Shown: positions 25,941 to 34,531, counted from the stretch's first letter. The stretch: 64,000 bases of DNA from Luminiphilus syltensis NOR5-1B (GCF_000158175.1 NZ_DS999411.1:93951-157950); one strand, 5' to 3'. Notes: generated by a model from the letters alone, not told the origin. Numbers and translations: made by a program.

Positions 25941-27647
25941 CTAGCGGGGTAAATCGGAAAACCGTTCTTGCCTCTCCACAAAAGGCGGCCTCCAGTCCGT
26001 GAAAGTACTCTCAAAGTCTTCATTGTAATCCCAGTACATCATCAAAGCCTTGGCGGTGCCGCCCCTCCAGGGGTCGTACTTCTCGTTACTGAACTCAGAA
26101 AAGAAATCGGTAAGCCGACCATCGAGCCACACCAGCGTCGCCGCCTTATCGGGGTCATTGATGATGTTGTGACGTTCTCCAGGGTCAGACGCAAGGTGGT
26201 AAAGTTCTGATGGCTGGCCAAAGATCCGCTTAACGTACTTCCACTCGGAGGTTACGATGGCTCGGGTGGTAATGTATTCGAAATACGCAGCATCGTCCCA
26301 CTCCGGTGACTCGCCGCGCAGCAGTGGTGCGAAACTTCGCCCCGGACTGTTGGCGATTTCTATATCTCCAAGACCAGCCAGCTCCAACACCGTTGGGAAA
26401 ATATCGACCTGATTGATGATGTTCGCTGAGGTTTCAGGCCCTTCAGCGACCCTCGGGTCGTTAACAATGAGGGGCACCTGCAAATGCTCTCTTTGAGCAG
26501 TGAAAGGGCTCGCTGCTGAACTGTTGCCCCACAAACCATGCTGACCGAATGCAGCACCCTGGTCTGCAGTAAAAACGATAACGGTGTTCTCATTCAGGCC
26601 CTTCTTTTGTAAAGCCTCCGCCACGGCAGCGACGCCGTCATCAATCATGGTCACTTGTGACGCCAGGTTGATCATTGCTTCGTTGTTATTAAGCGCGTGG
26701 ATAGTCTGCCACGCGTAGGAAAATTCGATCTTCGCCCCCAGATCACCGAGTTCCATCGGGTCCTCAATCAGCCAATCCCTATTTGCGGCCTGCTCAACAA
26801 GGATGTGATCCCCGCTGCTTGCCTCAATCGCGTAATTGCGCAGAAAGGGGTGCACGGGTTCCTGTGGAAAGCTGGGTACGTGCCTCCGATAATAGTCCGC
26901 GTGGCGATTATCCGGCTTGCGGGTGACTACTGGCGCGAGGCCATAGGGGCCATTATAGGCAAGGTACAGGAAGAAAGGAGCATTGGAATCCTGCTCCTCA
27001 ATGAAATCCACCGCACGCCGTGTCCAGAAATCTGTCAAATGCTCATCTTTTACACGGTATCGCTGTCCGTTGTCGATTACCTCAAGGTCATAAAACGTGG
27101 TCGTGTGTCCCGAGGGCAGCACGACCCAGTAGTCGAAACCGATTTGCGGCGAGTCCGGAACGCCAAGATGGTATTTTCCAATCATCGCAGTTCGGTAACC
27201 CGCTTCGGACAGCGTTTGGGGCATGCTGCGAAACTCTTCGATGGCTGAGTAGTCTTCCAGATCGAAGACACTCGGCAAACCGTTATGGACACCATGCTGC
27301 GACGGCATTAGTCCGGTCAACAAGGACGCGCGCGTCGGTGAGCAAACGCCGCTTGCGGCGAACGCTCGGGTGAAGCGCGTGCCCTGTGAGGCAAGGGCGT
27401 CAATATTTGGTGTCCTGACATCCTCATTCCCATAGACACCTAACAGCTTGTCGCTCTGGTTGTCCGTTACGATGAGAATGATATTCGGCCGGTCATCGGC
27501 AACGCCTATCGGACTAATCAGCGCCAGAGAAAGTGCTGCAATGCATCTCCACACTCGGTTGATTATTCCGCCGACGGCTCTGCGCGAGTCCCGAGCCCCC
27601 GGCTTGTAATGAGCGCTCTCCCGAAACACGGTGACCTCATCAATCAA
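25941..27647 (-). CDS. secreted sulfatase (formylglycine type)
   Basis: A 568-residue type I sulfatase. C102 in VCSPTRASLLTG is the cysteine that is converted to formylglycine (C-x-P-x-R). A metal-binding pair lies in VTDNQSD (D62, N63; most relatives have DD), and a second site in VIVFTADQGAAFGQHGLWG. Residues about 31-50 form a hydrophobic signal segment ending GVADD, so it is exported, although the N-terminal 30 residues are unusually long. The ATG at 27647 overlaps the TGA of the TonB receptor gene (ATGA), which supports this start and indicates coupled translation. It hydrolyses a sulfate ester outside the cytoplasm. Choline-O-sulfate-type or carbohydrate substrates cannot be told apart. 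Confidence 0.85.
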   Translation of the reverse strand: MIDEVTVFRESAHYKPGARDSRRAVGGIINRVWRCIAALSLALISPIGVADDRPNIILIVTDNQSDKLLGVYGNEDVRTPNIDALASQGTRFTRAFAASGVCSPTRASLLTGLMPSQHGVHNGLPSVFDLEDYSAIEEFRSMPQTLSEAGYRTAMIGKYHLGVPDSPQIGFDYWVVLPSGHTTTFYDLEVIDNGQRYRVKDEHLTDFWTRRAVDFIEEQDSNAPFFLYLAYNGPYGLAPVVTRKPDNRHADYYRRHVPSFPQEPVHPFLRNYAIEASSGDHILVEQAANRDWLIEDPMELGDLGAKIEFSYAWQTIHALNNNEAMINLASQVTMIDDGVAAVAEALQKKGLNENTVIVFTADQGAAFGQHGLWGNSSAASPFTAQREHLQVPLIVNDPRVAEGPETSANIINQVDIFPTVLELAGLGDIEIANSPGRSFAPLLRGESPEWDDAAYFEYITTRAIVTSEWKYVKRIFGQPSELYHLASDPGERHNIINDPDKAATLVWLDGRLTDFFSEFSNEKYDPWRGGTAKALMMYWDYNEDFESTFTDWRPPFVERQERFSDLPR

Positions 27648-30037
27648 AAGTCGTACATAATGCGCGCGCCGATAGTTCGAGGACGGTTCGTAGTAATTCG
27701 CCGGTTATAATCAAAGTCGTTGATAAACAGTTCGGCACGCTCATCCGTAAGGTTGGTCGCGAACAGTTCGACTTGCCATTGACCGGAAATCACACCGGCA
27801 GCTGCGTTCACCAGCGTATACGCATCCATCGTCTGGACTGGACCCGTTACCGTGTCGAGCAGTGCGTTTTCCTGCTCGCCCGTATACGCTGCGGTTCCCT
27901 GAAAATACCCGGTCAGCGATTCCGTAAATGGCGCTTCATAGCGCAGCGTCAAGTTGCCAGAGAACTCTGGCGCAAACGGCAGCGGAGTCCCCTTTTCCGC
28001 GACGAAAACGTCGCTGACGCCGGGGGCTTCGAAGTCACTTGTGAGTTCAGCATTCAGCCAAGAGTAGGCACCTGTTAGGGTCAATGCCTCGCTTACGGCG
28101 AATGCGAAGTCCCCTTCTATGCCATAGATCTCAGCATCGGCTGTGTTCGTCATGAATGCAAAAGCTGAAACCTGCGAGTCGCTAAAGGTTTGCTGCAAAT
28201 CTCCCCATTCCATGAAATATGCCGCGCCGTTGAACTGAAAACGCTGATCCAAAAAGGAAAGCTTCCATCCCAGTTCATAGTTGTCGAGAATATCGGGCTC
28301 GAATCCTTCGGGGATAACCACGCCTTGCCCGGCAGGACCTGACACACGATTGAAGAAACCGGGCCGGAAGCCCTGTGAAAACGTCGCGTAGTAGAGTGAA
28401 TCCTCGGTAGGCGTGAAACTGACCGAAAGTTTGTAAATTTCATCCCTGTCGGTACGAGACTTATCCAGAGGCGGACCGCTCGGGCCGAACTGACCACCGA
28501 CATTCCCACCCAGGCCGGAATCAATGTCAAACCAGCGCACACCGCCTGTAACTGCAAGCAGGTCTTCTATCACCTGGAAGGTGACTTCACCGAACAGCGC
28601 AAGCTGTTCTTCGGTGCGATCAGTATTGATCAGGAATGTACTGCCAAGCTGCCCAAGCACCCCGCCCCCGCCATCTGCGATCGCGACATCGCTGAACCCA
28701 GGGTTATTGTCCCCGGCAATGGCAAAGACGTCATTCAGCAGCCAGCTCGCTTTATTCTCCACATCAGAATCCTGATAGAAGACCCCGGCAACCGCTGATA
28801 GTCGACGATCAGAAGACGTCGACACACGCAATTCATGGGTTACACGATCTTCACGAACAGACCCTTGAGAGTAGTAGTCCTGCTGTGAGCAGGAAGCCAT
28901 CACCTCGCCAGGTATAATCAAGTCTGAATAACTGGAGTTATAGCTGCACGTGTAGAAATCCATAAACGGACCCGCCTGCCCGTAGCCGGTGTAGTCAGTG
29001 GCGAAGTCGGTCTCCCTGTCGAGAAACGAGCCCGCATAGAGCACATCAAGCGATCCAACGCGGCCTTCTACAGTCAGGCTATACTGCTGGAATTCATCTT
29101 CGGACCGGTCGTCGTTAAAGCGTCTAACTGACAGCTCACCGAGGCGATCCTCATAATCAAATACTCCGTCTGTCTCAAGGGTTTGGCCAATTACGGCGCC
29201 TTCAACAGACCAATCGTCCGAGATATTGTAAAGACCAGACAGCCTGTATCCGACCTTGCTGACATCATTGAAGTCATCCCCGGCATACGCAGTGTTGGGC
29301 CCCTGAGTCAGGGTGTACCCAGGTCCAATCGTGACCGGGTGGTCATTTGTGCCGAACTCGTTATCGATATAACCCCCGTCCTGGAGGTTGTAGACGACGG
29401 CGCGTATCGCCGCTCGATCAGAGATCGGCACGTTGATAAAACCCTGCGTCAGGTTGTTAAGCTCTCCGTCCTTGGTGGAGGACAGCCGCCCCTCAAATCC
29501 GCCGTCGAATCCGGTGGGATCCGGCTTATTGGTAATGATACGCAAGGCGCCGGCCATGGAACTGGAGCCGAAAAGCGTGCCCTGAGGACCACTCAGCACC
29601 TCGATACGCGCAACGTCGTAAATGTGCACATCGAGATTCCGGTTGATTGTGGTCACCGGCTGTTCGTCCAAATATATGGCTACCGTCGGGACGCTGCCAG
29701 ACTGGTTGGCAATCTCCCGCTGGTTAGCTGCGGCCACGCCGCGCATATACACATTGGACGCACCAGGCCCCTTGGAGGCAAACGAAACGTTCGGGAGAAG
29801 TTGTACGTAATCGTCGAAGTTCGCAATATTTTGATCGGAAAGTGTCGATTCCGTCAGTACGTTAAGAGAGATCGGCGTGTCCTGCAGCGAAGATTCGCGC
29901 TTCTGGGCTGTGACCACAACTTCCTCGAGTTTCTGGGCGTGCACCGCATTGGCACCTCCACCCGCTACTCCCGCCGCTAACGTTGCGCTAATTGCAAGCC
30001 TGACGTGCGAGCTCAAACGATTCTTCTCAATTATCAT
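27644..30037 (-). CDS. TonB-dependent outer-membrane receptor
   Basis: A 797-residue receptor. The signal peptide runs to about residue 34 (ATLAAGVAGGGANAVHA), followed by a TonB box (EEVVVTAQKRESS), a plug domain (about 45-170; VARIEVLSGPQGTLFGSSSM) and a beta-barrel ending in the typical aromatic C-terminus (RTIGARIMYDF). It should import a ligand across the outer membrane with TonB energy. It is coupled to a sulfatase by an ATGA overlap and divergent from the BCCT module, with a 28-bp dyad between them. This context suggests an organic substrate rather than iron (inference). No Fur-like box is seen in its upstream region. Confidence 0.9.
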   Translation of the reverse strand: MIIEKNRLSSHVRLAISATLAAGVAGGGANAVHAQKLEEVVVTAQKRESSLQDTPISLNVLTESTLSDQNIANFDDYVQLLPNVSFASKGPGASNVYMRGVAAANQREIANQSGSVPTVAIYLDEQPVTTINRNLDVHIYDVARIEVLSGPQGTLFGSSSMAGALRIITNKPDPTGFDGGFEGRLSSTKDGELNNLTQGFINVPISDRAAIRAVVYNLQDGGYIDNEFGTNDHPVTIGPGYTLTQGPNTAYAGDDFNDVSKVGYRLSGLYNISDDWSVEGAVIGQTLETDGVFDYEDRLGELSVRRFNDDRSEDEFQQYSLTVEGRVGSLDVLYAGSFLDRETDFATDYTGYGQAGPFMDFYTCSYNSSYSDLIIPGEVMASCSQQDYYSQGSVREDRVTHELRVSTSSDRRLSAVAGVFYQDSDVENKASWLLNDVFAIAGDNNPGFSDVAIADGGGGVLGQLGSTFLINTDRTEEQLALFGEVTFQVIEDLLAVTGGVRWFDIDSGLGGNVGGQFGPSGPPLDKSRTDRDEIYKLSVSFTPTEDSLYYATFSQGFRPGFFNRVSGPAGQGVVIPEGFEPDILDNYELGWKLSFLDQRFQFNGAAYFMEWGDLQQTFSDSQVSAFAFMTNTADAEIYGIEGDFAFAVSEALTLTGAYSWLNAELTSDFEAPGVSDVFVAEKGTPLPFAPEFSGNLTLRYEAPFTESLTGYFQGTAAYTGEQENALLDTVTGPVQTMDAYTLVNAAAGVISGQWQVELFATNLTDERAELFINDFDYNRRITTNRPRTIGARIMYDF

Positions 30038-30201
30038 TCCGTTGTCTCCTTGAGCGACTACCTTTGGGGCTTAGTCTTGTGAGTCTTGTGTTTTGGTACC
30101 TACAGGATTAGCGCGTATTCACGCAACCGAATTGCTTTAATCCATACTTTGCATGATCGTATGGCACACATTTAATAATAGTCAAGGCTGATTATCATAT
30201 T

Positions 30202-30229
30202 AGTGTGTTTTTTTGTTTATTTATTCACT
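30202..30229. promoter_or_regulatory. 28-bp dyad operator candidate, site 5 of 5 (TonB receptor/BCCT divergent region)
   Basis: AGTGTG at 30202-30207 and TTCACT at 30224-30229 with a 16-base T-rich spacer. The right half is perfect; the left half matches four of six positions. It lies 165 bp upstream of the TonB receptor and 106 bp upstream of the chimeric RidA/deacylase remnant that precedes BCCT, so it could serve both directions. Confidence 0.5.
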
Positions 30230-30335
30230 TTTTAGTAATAGGGTGCATGAATCAGGGATGTGTACTCACAGGCGTAGCGCACCTCGATTGTGAACGCGCC
30301 GAAGCAAGAAAACTCGGATGGGGAGCAATGAGCGC

Positions 30336-30632
30336 ATGACACATTACGACCAACAGATACGGCACGTCGCCTCAGGTGAACTCGCCTTCAGCGCCGTTCC
30401 ACATGCCGAAATTATCGATCTGCCAGGGCTTACCGACGCAAGTACTGGCGTTAATAACGCAAATGAGCACACCTTTTTGATCCACACTCCGGAAATGTCA
30501 TCGCAAGCGCCGATAGAGCTTCGAGGCGCCGTCGAGGATATCCTTACGGAGAACGCCACGATCGGGCGTGTTAAGCGCAGGGATCTCAGGCTTGAATCAT
30601 CGAGGAAGGCATTGCTTGTGGGCGCCACATGA
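30336..30632 (+). pseudogene. chimeric remnant: RidA N-terminus fused to deacylase C-terminus (module 2)
   Basis: A 98-codon open frame with two origins. Residues 1 to about 42 align without gaps to the RidA protein at 13443: IRHVASGELAFSAVPHA against IQHIESADLVSTGVIYD, and LPGLTDAST against FSGLTDEST. Residues from about 44 to the end align to the last 55 residues of the deacylase at 13941: HTPEMSSQAPIELRGAVEDI against YTPEIPSQAPLELHYPKDGI, then IGRVKR against TGRVKR and SSRKALL against SSKEALL. So a deletion removed the rest of both genes and joined them in frame. The TGA overlaps the BCCT ATG. It is unlikely to be an enzyme but may still be translated and feed ribosomes to BCCT. Confidence 0.8.
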
Positions 30633-32158
30633 TGAACATCAAAAACGTACAACCTAGAGTTTTCAACCCGGCCTTCGTGCCGATCGCGGTCACTGCCGTG
30701 CTGATTACGGCGATGGCACTCATTGCCCCCGACACGATGACCGCTGCAGCGCGGAGTTTCAGCACGCGCTTCATGGCCCGCTGGGATGTGGTGTACGTAA
30801 ACACGTTTAGCATTCTCGTGGTTGCCGTATTTGCTATTGCATTTTCGCCTCTGGGCCGGATAAGAATCGGTGGCGCAGACGCCGTCACAGAGTTCTCGCG
30901 AACAACGTGGATTGGAATGATTTTCAGCGGCGCGATGGGCGGCAGTCTGATCGGCTTCAGTGTGTACCAACCCCTGGAGCATCTCCAACACGTGCGGCTA
31001 CTCTTCGAGGGCGGCGCGAACGAGCAGGCAACCGCGAATGCGCTAGCCATCTATATGTGGGGCTTTCACGGCTGGGGGCCCTGGAGTCTCCTTGCTGCCG
31101 CGTTCGCCTACGCCAGTTACAACCGCAGCGACGCCTTCGGCTTCAAGGGCATTGCCGATGTGGTGATACCTGCCCCGTATCCGAAGTCCCGAACTTTCCT
31201 CGCCGGTATCAGCGACTACGCTGGCATCGTGTCATGCTGGTTCAGCAGTTCCGTGGGTCTGGCACTGATAACTCAACAGGTCGCCGGTGGACTGATTGAT
31301 AGCTTTCAACTCGGTGCAACCACAAAAGTGTTTGCGCCCATCGTCTCGGTGGTTATGGCGGCCTGTTTTGTCGCCGTAGCGCTGACCGGCCTGAAATCCG
31401 GCATCGGACGACTCAGCCGCTACAACTTCATACTTGCGCACCTGTTCCTCGCAACCGTGTTCCTGCTGTGTAACCCCATTGAATTACTTTGGGGCCTGGT
31501 TTCTTCCGTCGTCGCCTACGGCAAACTCCTATTCACGCTCCCTTTCATTCTGACAGGCGCACAAGATGAAGCAGTGAGGGCGTTCCGGCTGGTCTGGCCC
31601 GCGTCTTACATGCTCTGGTGGCTGGGCATGAGCGTAATCATTAGCGCCTACTTCGCCAAAATTAGCTACGGACGAACTGTCCGCGAGGTTCTGCTGGTCA
31701 TCACGGTAGTCCCCACGGCGCTGATCACCATTTGGTTTGGGGTCATGGGTAATGCTGCAGCCGCAATCCTCGAGCAGGCGCCACAGCTGTTCGAGGATCT
31801 CAGCGCGTCTCAGGCGGTGTACACCTTCTTGCATCAACTGCCCGCAGGCGATGCATTTGCAGGGTTTGTACTTCTGCTATCGGCACTATTTTTAATCACA
31901 ACAGGCGCGCCAATGATCTACGTGCTTGCAGAATTCATGTACGAATCGGTCACAACGCCTTCCCGGGGTACGATACTCCTTTGGGGCGTTGCCCTGGGAA
32001 CGACCGTAACCGTGGTGTCAGCCCAATCCGGCATCACTGCCATGCAGGAACTCGCGATCTCCGTGTCGATCCCCTTTTCATTCGTGTACCTGGCACTGAT
32101 GATCTTGTTTCTCGCCAGGAGCGCAGTGGATCGCCTCCGGCGACGTTCAGAAGAGTAG
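30629..32158 (+). CDS. BCCT family transporter (betaine/carnitine/choline type)
   Basis: A 509-residue inner-membrane protein with about 12 hydrophobic segments. Family marks are GMIFSGAMGGSLIGFSVYQP (the glycine-rich third helix), IYMWGFHGWGPWSLLAAAFA, and the Trp-rich WWLGMSVIISAYFAKISYGR followed by TVREV. BCCT carriers bring quaternary ammonium compounds and some sulfonium compounds in with Na+ or H+. The ATG overlaps the TGA of the chimeric remnant (ATGATGA). A decayed homologue follows the other RidA-deacylase pair at 14954, so this is the only intact BCCT gene of the two modules. The long C-terminal tail of osmosensing BCCTs is absent (it ends RSAVDRLRRRSEE), which fits catabolic uptake. 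Confidence 0.92.
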   Translation: MMNIKNVQPRVFNPAFVPIAVTAVLITAMALIAPDTMTAAARSFSTRFMARWDVVYVNTFSILVVAVFAIAFSPLGRIRIGGADAVTEFSRTTWIGMIFSGAMGGSLIGFSVYQPLEHLQHVRLLFEGGANEQATANALAIYMWGFHGWGPWSLLAAAFAYASYNRSDAFGFKGIADVVIPAPYPKSRTFLAGISDYAGIVSCWFSSSVGLALITQQVAGGLIDSFQLGATTKVFAPIVSVVMAACFVAVALTGLKSGIGRLSRYNFILAHLFLATVFLLCNPIELLWGLVSSVVAYGKLLFTLPFILTGAQDEAVRAFRLVWPASYMLWWLGMSVIISAYFAKISYGRTVREVLLVITVVPTALITIWFGVMGNAAAAILEQAPQLFEDLSASQAVYTFLHQLPAGDAFAGFVLLLSALFLITTGAPMIYVLAEFMYESVTTPSRGTILLWGVALGTTVTVVSAQSGITAMQELAISVSIPFSFVYLALMILFLARSAVDRLRRRSEE

Positions 32159-32224
32159 TTCCATTTTTGAGTAAAGAGGGCACTGCCAACTTAACTTTCG
32201 TTGAGGAGCTGGGCCGACGTCGGT

Positions 32225-32510
32225 TGTTTGGACCTCCCCTGGTTTGTGGAGATTTCTAGCCTATTCTATGAGTAGAGATGGGAACACCATGAGCAACCAG
32301 CGATAAACACCGGAATTCAAAGACGAAGCCGTTTACCAGGTCCTGGAGCGCGACTATTCAGTCGCTGAAGTCAGCGAGCGTCTCGGTGTATCTGCCCACG
32401 GCCACATAAGTGGGTCAAAGCGGCAAAACCCGATAAATCCGCTGAATTGGATGCAGAGCTCAAAAATGCCAAACGGGAGATCCTTACGTTGCGTGCCTGT
32501 CGTTCGATGT
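32225..32510 (+). mobile_element. IS3-family insertion sequence remnant with broken orfA
   Basis: From the ATG at 32290 the frame reads MSNQR, a TAA, then TPEFKDEAVYQVLERDYSVA and EVSERLGVS, the start of an IS3 OrfA transposase. A frameshift near 32400 moves to KWVKAAKPDKSAELDAELKN and AKREILTLRA, still OrfA, then the match ends. TTGGACCTCCCCTGGTTT at about 32227 resembles the left end of such elements. OrfB is absent here. The element is dead. Confidence 0.75.
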
Positions 32511-32562
32511 GCCCTCTCCCTTTAAGGGGCGCCCTAACCTGCCAACGAGTTGATGGCCTGCA

Positions 32563-34197
32563 TTATTTACCATTCGCTAGCTGGCGTAGGACATACTTTT
32601 GAATCTTGCCCGTTGATGTCTTCGGCAGGTCTGTGAAAATCACCTTTTTCGGCATCTTGAAAGATGCAAGCTTGTCTCGGCAGAAGTCGATAATGTTCTG
32701 TTCAGTAACCTCTTCCTTGTCAGACTTTAAGGTTATGAAAGCACAGGGAACCTCGCCCCACTTCCCATCCTGCATCGCAACGACTGCAGCTTCCAGCACA
32801 GACGGATGACGAAAGAGCACGTCCTCCACCTCGATAGAAGAAATATTCTCACCCCCGGAAATGATGATATCTTTGGAACGGTCCTTGATTTCGATGTAGC
32901 CATCTGGGTGCCAAACAGCGAGGTCCCCCGAGTGAAACCAACCACCGGAAAAGGACTTTGCGGTCGTGTCGGGATTTTTGAGATAACCTTTCATGACTAG
33001 GTTGCCGCGCATCACCACTTCGCCCAAAGTCTCGCCATCTCTGGGCACAGGCTCGAGCGTCTCAGGATCAACCACCATCAGCCCTTCCTGCATGGGCGCG
33101 CGTACCCCTTGCCGCGATTTAAGGCGAGCCTTTTCTGCCGCACTTTTTTCATCCCAATTATCCTGCCAGGCGCAAACAACGCTTGGACCATAGGTCTCCG
33201 TGAGCCCATAAACGTGCGTCACTTGAAAGCCCATCTGCTCCATGCCCGCTATCACTGAGGCGGGCGGAGCGGCACCGGCAGTCATCACCTTGACCTCATG
33301 GTCTATGCCCGACTTCATGTCGCTGACAGCGTTGTTGAGCAAATTGAGCACGATGGGAGCAGCGCAAAAATGATCCACCCTTTCCCGGCGTATTGCATCG
33401 AAGATATGGTCCGAGCGCACATGACGCAGGCAGACACTAGTACCGGCCGATGCCGCCAGCGTCCAGGGAAAACACCAGCCATTGCAGTGGAACATGGGAA
33501 GGGTCCAAAGGTATACGGGGTGATGACCCATATCCCAGCACACCAGATTGCTGATAGCATTCAGGTAAGCGCCCCGGTGGTGGTAGACCACCCCTTTCGG
33601 ATCGCCGGTGGTACCGGACGTATAGTTCAGCGTAATCGCTTCCCATTCATCTTCTGGCATCTGCCAGGCAAAGTTCGGGTCGCCTTCACTGAGCAGCGCT
33701 TCGTAATCTTTCTCGCCGATGAGTTCTCCACCTTCGAAAAAGGGATCATCGATATCAATTACGAGCGGTTTTTGATCTAGGCCGCTCAGGGCACGCTGAA
33801 CCACTTCCGAGAACTCGCGGTCCACCAGCACCGCCTTGGCTTCGCCATGTTTAAGAATGAAACTCACTGTTTCGGCATCGAGGCGGACGTTGATTGCGTT
33901 GAGCACCGCGCCCGCCATGGGCACCCCGAAGTGCGCTTCAAACGTTTCAGGAAGATTTGGCGCCATGAGGGCTACCGTATCCCCTCCTCCAATACCCCGT
34001 GAGCTCAGCGCGCCCGCAAGCCGGCAACAGCGAAGATAGACTTCCGCCCAGGTGCGGCGAAGACTCTGGTGGACTATCGCCGTTTTATCAGGATAGACCT
34101 CAGCAGAGCGGGCGAGGAAGCTCAATGGAGAGAGCGGTGCGTAGTTAGCTCTGTTCTGCTCAAGCTCCACTGAATAGATGTTATGGCTCTTCATCAT
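32563..34197 (-). CDS. AMP-forming acyl-CoA synthetase
   Basis: A 544-residue ligase of the ANL superfamily that makes an acyl-CoA from an acid, ATP and CoA. The P-loop is LNYTSGTTGDPKGVVYHHRG. Further motifs are THVYGLTETYGPSVVCAWQD, GWFHSGDLAVWHPDGYIEIK and the C-terminal catalytic Lys in PKTSTGKIQKYVLRQL. Sequence style matches medium-chain fatty-acid ligases and the DmdB-like methylmercaptopropionate ligases; the substrate cannot be fixed from sequence. It sits alone between two IS3 fragments, with no neighbouring dehydrogenase or hydratase, so a role in the adjacent cluster is only possible, not shown. Confidence 0.88.
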   Translation of the reverse strand: MMKSHNIYSVELEQNRANYAPLSPLSFLARSAEVYPDKTAIVHQSLRRTWAEVYLRCCRLAGALSSRGIGGGDTVALMAPNLPETFEAHFGVPMAGAVLNAINVRLDAETVSFILKHGEAKAVLVDREFSEVVQRALSGLDQKPLVIDIDDPFFEGGELIGEKDYEALLSEGDPNFAWQMPEDEWEAITLNYTSGTTGDPKGVVYHHRGAYLNAISNLVCWDMGHHPVYLWTLPMFHCNGWCFPWTLAASAGTSVCLRHVRSDHIFDAIRRERVDHFCAAPIVLNLLNNAVSDMKSGIDHEVKVMTAGAAPPASVIAGMEQMGFQVTHVYGLTETYGPSVVCAWQDNWDEKSAAEKARLKSRQGVRAPMQEGLMVVDPETLEPVPRDGETLGEVVMRGNLVMKGYLKNPDTTAKSFSGGWFHSGDLAVWHPDGYIEIKDRSKDIIISGGENISSIEVEDVLFRHPSVLEAAVVAMQDGKWGEVPCAFITLKSDKEEVTEQNIIDFCRDKLASFKMPKKVIFTDLPKTSTGKIQKYVLRQLANGK

Positions 34198-34227
34198 CGG
34201 CTCTCCCGCTTCCTACCATTCATTGTG

Positions 34228-34490
34228 ACGCCCTAGTTCTACCCCATTTCCATGGCGGGTTTAAAACGCCTGAAAACTTCAGGTCTTGTCTAGCCACTCT
34301 TCTTCGCATACGAGGATTATCGAACCGCTCGATCTAGTCAAATATATCGGCTCTAACGATATCCAACGTCCGATATTTTGTGTGGTGAGTGCGCTCCCGT
34401 TTCAGCACGCCAAAGAAGGTTTCGCGGGCCGGGTTGTCAACACAATAGCCAACGGCGCCCATTGAGCAAACCGGACTCTTCATCATCAAC
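34228..34490 (-). mobile_element. IS3-family remnant with 3' end of orfB
   Basis: On the minus strand from 34490 the sequence reads MMKSPVCSMGAVGYCVDNPA, then RETFFGVLKRERTHHTKYRT and LDIVRADIFD, a TAG, then IERFDNPRMRRR. This is the C-terminal part of an IS3 OrfB integrase, with the DDE glutamate in the ARETFFG stretch. The N-terminal two thirds are missing and the frame is broken. GGGG-containing sequence at about 34230-34250 resembles the right inverted repeat. It points the opposite way to the orfA fragment at 32.3 kb, so the two are not simply one element split by an insertion. Confidence 0.7.
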
Positions 34491-34531
34491 AGGGTTTAGT
34501 GAATATCGGTGCATCCCCCTTTAAGTGGGGA

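Noticed and set aside
32563-34197. Naming the acyl-CoA synthetase DmdB (DMSP demethylation)
   Set aside because: Similar style, but DmdB cannot be told from fatty-acid ligases by eye, and no dmdA, dmdC or dmdD is present.
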